Shown in pieces: positions 57,144 to 64,000 of a stretch of DNA of 64,000 nt. A model generated the notes under the pieces. That model saw only the letters and a list, made by a program, of their open reading frames with translations. It did no database searches and was not told where the DNA came from. Where the stretch lies: the NCBI RefSeq assembly GCF_042453785.1, contig NC_091668.1, positions 10,932,001-10,996,000 on the forward strand, in the 5' to 3' direction. How positions within the stretch are numbered: position 1 is the first letter of the stretch; each line of letters begins with the position of its first letter. This stretch comes from Malus domestica. Its lineage: Eukaryota; Streptophyta; Magnoliopsida; Rosales; Rosaceae. Position numbers and translations under genes: made by a program.

Positions 57144-57539
57144 CTAACAAGTTCAACAACTTTGGTTGAGCCGTGCTTTCGTACTTTAGTTTTGTACATC
57201 GTAAGTCCCAGTTCTTACCAGACACCTAGTCCCAGTCTAGTATTTTGTTCAAACTGAATGACATCTGCGACTTCTGGGGAAATTTTATAAATTACCATGG
57301 AAACTCCGAGTTGATTTCGGTTCCATCCTTGCTTAGTTTGATCCCGCAGTTTAGAAATTTGTTTTGTTCCGTAACTTTCGAATTAATTGAATTTCACATA
57401 AATCATATAGTGTAGCTCAATTTTGTTCAATTTCTACACAAGTCTCCTTGTTTATGCCCTCAATTCTCCTAATAAATCCAAAGAATGAGCGCTGAAGGAA
57501 AAAAACGAGAGTGCGAAAATCACTTCCAATGCAACAACT
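57144..57539. other. 3' region of the preceding gene
   Basis: T-rich likely 3' UTR and spacer with no independent gene. Confidence 0.5.
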
Positions 57540-58198
57540 CGAGATGTTGGAGAACTTAGAAAACAAGTTTAAGGAATGTACTGATGCCTACTAGACCAGC
57601 TTCAAAGATAGAAATCTCAGCAAATCTGAAGAGCAAAAGCAAATCGATATACGAGCAGTTAAACGCCTCCCAAGCTATCGTTATCGCAAGGGGGCTGCCT
57701 GAATTACCGCTCGAATCCAATACCAAAATCCTTAAATTCAAAAATAAATGAAACAAATTAAATTCAAGATAATATATGTATCAACCTCATCAGAAAAAAT
57801 CGCCAGAATGCAAGAAAGACGTGGTGAAATTGGGTGAAAAGGTTGAGAGGTTGATGTAGGGAAGCTGCATTCATCTCTATGGCACTGTTGTAAATAAGCC
57901 AAAGAGCCAAACTCCAGCCCCATAAAAATCATAATTCGATTCGCCTTAATTCAAATTTCACAACATCCAATCTGGAAAAGGTAAACGCAGAAACCCTAAC
58001 CCTAAAAAATAGAAAGAAAAAAAAAAATAAAAGGGAAAGAAAGAATCGAATTGCAATTAGGGAATCGGCGCATGTCGAAAACCATAAACCCTAGGTTGTG
58101 AAGGCTGAGGGAATTGTAGGGTTAAACGAGTGACCGATATATATACACAGAGGAGGAGACCCGCGGGGATTTGAAATTACAAATTTGTACATTGGCCC
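57540..58198 (-). promoter_or_regulatory. Minus-strand promoter-like region with a possible short transcript
   Basis: Reading leftward: a site-II-like TTGGGCCAAT (58191-58199), TGTATATATATCGG (about 58134-58147, TATA-like), then leader sequence with AAACCCTA/TAGGGTTT telo-boxes (58086-58093, 57991-58005). A short ORF starts at 57932 (MIFMGLEFGSLAYLQQC...). A GATGAG-GTTGAT donor near 57787 and an acceptor before GATTTTGG near 57731 would extend it to end in FGIGFER. The telo-box/site-II/TATA combination is typical of translation-machinery genes. On the plus strand a 55-codon frame (MPTRPASKIEIS...) overlaps. Neither reading is confirmed. Confidence 0.35.
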
Positions 58199-58326
58199 AA
58201 ACCAATTTCTCCATTTTTCATGGGCTGGATTTGAATTTTATGAAAGACAAATGGACTTGACCCACAACTGCTTCGATAAAGAAAAAAACCCACAGCAAAG
58301 GGCAAATGTGTACTTGAAGACTGATT

Positions 58327-58328
<2 letters not shown>

Positions 58329-58358
<30 letters not shown>

Positions 58359-58359
58359 G
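58329..58359. repeat. (TTG)n microsatellite
   Basis: Ten or so TTG triplets. Confidence 0.97.
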
Positions 58360-58360
58360 A

Positions 58361-59437
58361 GGTTTTTACCGTAAATGGTCTATGATATTAATCAAACTCT
58401 TCGTTTCGATCTTTTATTTTTAAACTCGATCAATGTCGTTCATGAGATTTGACCTAGCACATCAATATAGTCCATGCCATATAATTCCTTTTTGGCGTTT
58501 GCTGGACCAGACGATATGATTTGGTATTTCGGATCGGTTAGGCTATTGGATAGGTTGTGCTTTTTATCTATTGCTTGTTGTAGAATAGCTTAAGCTTAAA
58601 CATCGCAACCACAACTATGACCGACGATCGTTAACTGTGACACACCCACTCACAAATCGCAACCCACACACCATCATCCACAATGCTGCTCATGGGCCCG
58701 TGATTTCCACCAGCAATCAGAACTGAGATTATTCGAAAAAGGCGCGCAATTTCCACCTGCAACCAAACTCAAGGTGCTCCGTGTGAAGCTACTACGTCGA
58801 CTTCTCGCAACAAACGATATTATTTATACTTTTAAACGGCTACAATGCGTTTGTTAAAATAACTACACACGAACACAATAAACACATTTTATTAGTTTAT
58901 CAACACCAAAACAATTGTAATAGTATATATCCGTGTCATATAAATTATTTACGAATGTACACACCACTCCGATCATGGATGGTTGCTTTGAGATTCCCTC
59001 CCAACAAATTGGGCCGCAATTTGGAAACATTATTCTGAAAAAGCAAATTCGCACAAACTCCAGATTCTTGGGAATATGGAACTGTTTCGGATTATCTTAC
59101 ATTGGGGATGGCGAAGATCAGAGTCTGTTCAACTGACGTGGCATTGGCGTGTTTTACCCAACTCTAGCCGCAGAGCTGACGCGCGGAAGAGGATAAACAT
59201 TAAAACGGCGAAATCCCGCTCTCAATCCATTCCTAACTAATCTGAAACGTCACCGTCTCGACTCTTGATCGTCTTATCCTAATTACGTCATTACCCAAAC
59301 AACTTCCAAATCCTCTGCACTGCAATCAATCACACCGTTCTTCTTCCTCCTCTATAATTGGGATTCTCTCCTCCTCCTTCGCCACAGACACCAACTGCTA
59401 TTTTCTAGAGAGAGAAAGAGAAGAGGAGAGAGAGAGA
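58361..59437. other. Upstream region of the arabinokinase gene
   Basis: No gene recognised. The last 40 bases before the ATG are a GA-rich leader (AGAGAGAAAG type). A TATAATTGGG word at 59352 is a candidate TATA box. Confidence 0.5.
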
Positions 59438-62400
59438 ATGAGGATTGACGAAGAGGGCGAAGGAGTGTCGGCGTCCAGGAACCACCTGGTTTTTGCCTAC
59501 TACGTCACCGGTCACGGCTTCGGCCACGCCACCCGAGTGGTCGAGGTCAACTTTTCTCACGCCGATCAATTTTTTTTTTTGGTTCAAGTTTGAATGTCGA
59601 TTATCCGTTGGCTGCTGATCAGCGCCGCATGCTGTGAGTGTAGGTTGCGCGGCACCTGATTCTCGCCGGCCACGATGTCCACGTCGTCACCGGAGCTCCT
59701 GACTTCGTCTTCACTTCCGAGATACAATCGCCTCGCCTCTTCATCCGCAAGGTAAGACTTTTACTGTTTTACAGTCTCGCAATTTGCATGTCTGCCGATG
59801 ATAATTCTTCATCAAAATTATAAGAGAAACTTATAGCAATCATCTTTTAATTAAAAATTCGTGATTATTGTTCCTTTTAACTTGTCGAAACGTAAAACTT
59901 ACGTCAAAATTAGAATTTTCCTCAAATGAGAAAAATTGTAGCAGTCGTGCCTTAATTTTAGTCAAATTGGAGAAATAGTTCTTAATTTTAACCTAATTGG
60001 AGTAATGGTTCCGGAATTTTAATCCAATTTTAGTAATGGTCCTTCCATGATAATAACTCAATTCGATGGAATTCTGACGGAGTTGACGAAAATGACTATA
60101 TTGCACATGTTGATGAGTTAATGGCCAATTGATCATGAATTTTTTGTTGAGGGACTATTGCTTCAATTGAGTTAAAGTTGAGGACCATGTTTACAATTTT
60201 TTCAAATCTTAAATTTATAGAATTATGTATGTTTTTTATTTTTTTAGCTTGAAATTATTACTGTAGCAGTAATGTTAGTAATGTATATCATTAATGGTAA
60301 ACAAAATTATGATAATTTCTATGATTTTTGATAATTTTAGCTTGAAATTAGTAAAGTTGAAATTTTGGTAATTTATGGAATGTTGTGGATATTAGGTTCT
60401 TCTGGACTGTGGAGCTGTGCAAGCAGATGCTTTAACAGTCGATCGTCTTGCTTCCTTAGCTAAGGTAACGATTAATTTTTATTTTTTGTTTTTGTTGATT
60501 ATATTTTTCTTATTTCGGCAATGAAGTTGTGTTGCTTTTCAATTTTGGTTTTCGGATTGTTACTAAATATTGGACAATTTCTTAATTTCATTGTGTTTAC
60601 TTTCCATTTTCTTCGCTGTGTTAGTATTCCGAGACAGCTGTGGCGCCTCGGGCTTCAATCTTGAAAACAGAAGTGGAGTGGCTAACCTCCATCAAAGCTG
60701 ACCTAGTGGTACTTAAATTGCTGCTTCTGTTGTTTTATTGCGATTCAGTTGAGATTGAATCAAAAGGAACTTCTGTGTTTATACTTTCTGTGAAGATCTT
60801 GGCTCTGATAGTTTGTTCTGCCTGTACAAGAACAGGTCTCAGATGTTGTTCCTGTTGCATGCCGTGCAGCCGCTGATGCTGGAATTCGCTCTGTTTGTGT
60901 CACTAACTTTAGGTATATTGTTATCGTTAGCATTCTTTTTTACTCAACCTCTCATAATTTTTAAATGTAAATACATATCTTGAAGTAATATGTCAAGTTA
61001 TGAGTTTTGATGATTTTGAGTTGTCCAACTATTTAAACTCTTTGTAACTCCATGCTCATCCTTTCTCTATACAGTTGGGACTTCATCTATGCAGAATATG
61101 TCATGGCTGCTGGAAGTAATCATCGTTCAATCGTCTGGCAGGTGACCTTCCTGTGCTTCAGACGGAATTATTTACTTTAAAAGATTTAGTAATTTGCTCA
61201 TTGCATCTCTTCTGCTCTCTCCATTTGATATGGTCCAGTCTGTGTCTCTATAATGTAGGATGTGAAACATACTGATAACTAGTTCTTATGGGTTCTTGAT
61301 GTTTGCTGTGGTAAAATTTTCTGTGTTGAATATAGATAGCAGAAGATTATTCTCACTGCGAGTTCCTCATCCGCCTCCCAGGATACTGCCCAAGTATGTT
61401 GCTTTCTATCCCCGGACAGTGACTTCCTTGTCTTTAAATATTATCTTTCTCTCTTTGGTTCAGGGGATTGTTTACTAATTTGTCTGATATCATTTTTTAT
61501 GACTTTGCAGTGCCTGCTTTCCGTGATGCAGTTGATGTACCTCTAGTTGTGAGGAGGTTTCGCAGATCCCGCAAAGAGGTTTTGGTTTAAAGATCCTTAG
61601 CAAATCACTTTCGTCGCTTGATTTGATTGATTGCATCAGTTGTTCATTATTTTCCTGGTTATAGGTGAGGGAGGAGCTTGGAATTGGAGATGATGTAAAA
61701 CTAGTCATCCTCAACTTTGGTGGACAGGTAACATTGATATTTTAGTCTTGTTTTGATTGTAAAGAAACACCGCTTCAAATGTTTATTAAAATACCACTAT
61801 TGCTAATTGTACCTATATTTTTTCTCTCTATCTGCAGCCAGCAGGCTGGAAGTTGAAGGAAGAGTTTTTGCCTCCTGGATGGCTGTGCCTGGTATTTTCA
61901 TCGCATTGTTCCATGTTTTCTCTTGTCTGAAAGTGCTTAATGACGATCTTCATAGTGAAAAAGGTTTTTTTGTTTTTTGGTTCAGGTTTGTGGTGGTTCT
62001 GACACCCAGGAACTTCCATCAAATTTCATAAAACTGGCAAAAGATGCTTATACACCTGATTTTATGGCAGCATCTGACTGTATGCTTGGTAGGTTTGAAA
62101 CTATTTTGGCGGGAAGCTTATATGTTGAATGGATAGAGATTGAAATTTTTTCGGTTCATTTTATTTCAGGAAAAATTGGATATGGCACTGTGAGTGAAGC
62201 TCTTTCATACAAGTTACCATTTGTCTTTGTACGCAGAGATTATTTCAATGAAGAACCTTTCTTGAGAAATATGCTTGAGGTACGAACGATCCACTTTCTT
62301 ATAATAATTTTTACTTCGTTTGGTTAAACAGTATCATCTTCCTCTCGTACCTCCTTGAAATTTACTAGCAACGATGTACAGACACTACACATGTCGTTTC

Positions 62401-63952
62401 ACAACGCATATGAGATAACTTCTCCAGCCTCTCTCTTCCCCTCAACTTCTGTAGTCAACTGATTTTTGTCTTCTATCTACTTTTGACTCAAAAAATTAGT
62501 GTCAATTATTAAAGAACATATTAAGTCATTTTTATTTTGTTGAAGTCTGTGACCCAAAGATGATCCTGATTTTCCGATAGCAAACATGATTAAAAATATG
62601 AAATGTGTTTACCATTTGTTATTTTTCTTCAACTTCTCCTTTCTCTCCTATATTCTTGTCAAGAATCTGATACTAGTTCGGTTTAAAATAATTTCTTATA
62701 ACAGTATTATCAAGGTGGCGTTGAGATGATTAGGAGGGACTTGCTCACTGGTCATTGGAAACCTTACCTTGAGCGTGCAATCAGTTTGAAACCATGCTAT
62801 GAAGGCGGCATCAATGGTGGTGAGGTATCTTCTTTGTTTCTAGAATCCTATGATTAGTTATACACTTGCATTTCGCATCTGTGTGGTAATGTACAATTTG
62901 AAAATTATAGGTGGCAGCTCACATCCTGCAAGAGACGGCTATTGGGAAAAACTACTCTTCAGATAAGGTAATTGAACTTTAACTGCTAATTTTATTTTTT
63001 TCTATTTTAAATCGACTTGTAGATTTCATAGAACTTCAATACCAAATAGTTTGTTAGCACTAGTCAGATACAAGTTCACAGGGTGTGGAAACTGATAAGC
63101 CAAACTGTGCAAAATCTACTATATTTCATTCATGTAAAAATCCCACTTTTCTCTTACTAACATGTAGCTAAGTGGGGCAAGAAGATTGCGTGATGCCATA
63201 ATTCTTGGGTATCAACTTCAAAGGGCACCTGGACGAGATATGGCAATTCCTGAATGGTATGCAAATGCTGAAAGTGAACTTGGAATTGGATCACCTACTT
63301 GCGGAATGAGCGAAAATGGCTCCCTAATTTACTCGTGAGTTGTATCTTCTATTACTACTGTTGTTAAGAATTAATTGGATACTTCCTCTAACATCACTGC
63401 AAATCTACTTTTAGATGCACTGAAGATTTTGAGATTCTTCATGGAGATCTTCATGGTCTTTCAGATACAACGACTTTTTTGAAGAGCTTGGCGGAACTAG
63501 ATTCTGTTTATGACTCTGAAAAAACTACTGAGAAGCGCCGGGAGCGCAAGGCTGCAGCTGGACTCTTCAACTGGGAGGTCTCACTTAGTTCAACTCAATC
63601 TCATAGCCTGTCTTAGGTTTTCAAGTTTTTCAACAATTCCACATGGTTGATGTAGATGACATATAAACTGATACATGTATAGTTACATCACAAGTCATAA
63701 CTTGTTAGATATGCATTTGCATTGGTGATTTAAGATTAGCTAAACACCTTGCCAGCGTTGTATAGGAGTTTGGCTTAGGAAGAATTATAGATGTATTCAT
63801 ATTTTCGGAAGCTGAACTGTTTTTCCAATGATTTTACTGAGTAATTGTATTTGATTTTTGGGATACAGGAAGAAATTTTTGTAGCTAGAGCACCTGGACG
63901 GTTAGACGTAATGGGAGGGATTGCTGACTATTCAGGAAGCCTAGTCTTGCAG
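59438..63952 (+). CDS. ARA1: L-arabinokinase (ARA1-type), first 17 exons, truncated by window end
   Basis: Exons: 59438-59545, 59644-59751, 60396-60464, 60625-60708, 60836-60912, 61075-61141, 61336-61393, 61511-61578, 61665-61727, 61838-61891, 61986-62088, 62170-62279, 62705-62824, 62911-62967, 63168-63334, 63415-63577, 63869-63952. All borders are GT-AG and the frame stays open for 520 codons. The N-terminal half is a GT-B/MurG-like glycosyltransferase fold ([60 protein letters not shown]). The last exon enters the GHMP-kinase domain ([20 protein letters not shown], the galactokinase-type signature). Arabidopsis ARA1, about twice this length, phosphorylates free L-arabinose for cell-wall sugar salvage in the cytosol. 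No defects are seen. Confidence 0.95.
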
Positions 63953-64000
63953 GTTTGTCTCTGTATTTCATGGATATTAGTTATTCCGTCTGCAAAGAGT

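Overview
The window is nuclear DNA from a flowering plant. Intron-containing plant genes (SAUR, DUF599, L-arabinokinase) sit in AT-rich DNA packed with LTR retrotransposons, MITEs and tRNA-derived SINE-like repeats. The Ty3/Gypsy proteins and the SINE-like family resemble those I know from Rosaceae, so an apple/pear-type genome is my best guess. That is an inference from recall, not a search.

Layout. 1-6022: the 5' part of a minus-strand Tekay/Del-type Ty3/Gypsy element (integrase start, RT/RNase H, protease, Gag, PBS, 2.2-kb LTR). It is inserted in a PIF/Harbinger-like element whose 3' remainder runs to 6775. 7176-7445: a papain-type protease fragment. 10219-10754: a Harbinger-type MITE. 11737-13461 (-): a two-exon DUF599 membrane-protein gene with a SINE-like copy in its intron. 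14.2-24.9 kb: gene-poor DNA with a hairpin MITE, an hAT MITE, a locally duplicated block, a long-LTR element and SINE-like copies. 25.6-41.6 kb: a decayed endogenous pararetrovirus (Caulimoviridae type) on the minus strand, cut by an 11.9-kb retrotransposon insertion (28615-40528) with a perfect 5-bp target duplication. That insertion is a chimera. Both outer ends are LTR 3' (U5) ends from two different but related LTR families in opposite orientation. It holds a nested solo LTR, a captured S-adenosylmethionine synthetase fragment, an extra ORF, RNase H-integrase remains and many tandem repeat arrays.

44.3-45.3 kb: a Mutator-type MITE followed by an intact intronless SAUR gene. 47169-51859: a gag-only LTR retrotransposon with unequal LTRs and TSD TTAAC. 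52841-53556: a Mutator-type MITE carrying a solo LTR of the same family as one end of the chimeric insertion. 53943-54742 (-): a DnaJ-type zinc-finger, probably plastid, gene with two in-frame stops. 55815-57143 (+): a three-exon conserved-looking gene of unknown function. 57.5-58.2 kb (-): promoter-like and short-transcript signals. 59438-63952 (+): the first 17 exons of an L-arabinokinase (ARA1-type) gene, cut by the window end.

The host genes are ordinary single loci and I see no operon-like or pathway cluster. The unusual content is the layered transposon and virus history, above all the U5-to-U5 chimeric insertion in the viral relic. All gene models come from reading splice sites and frames by eye.
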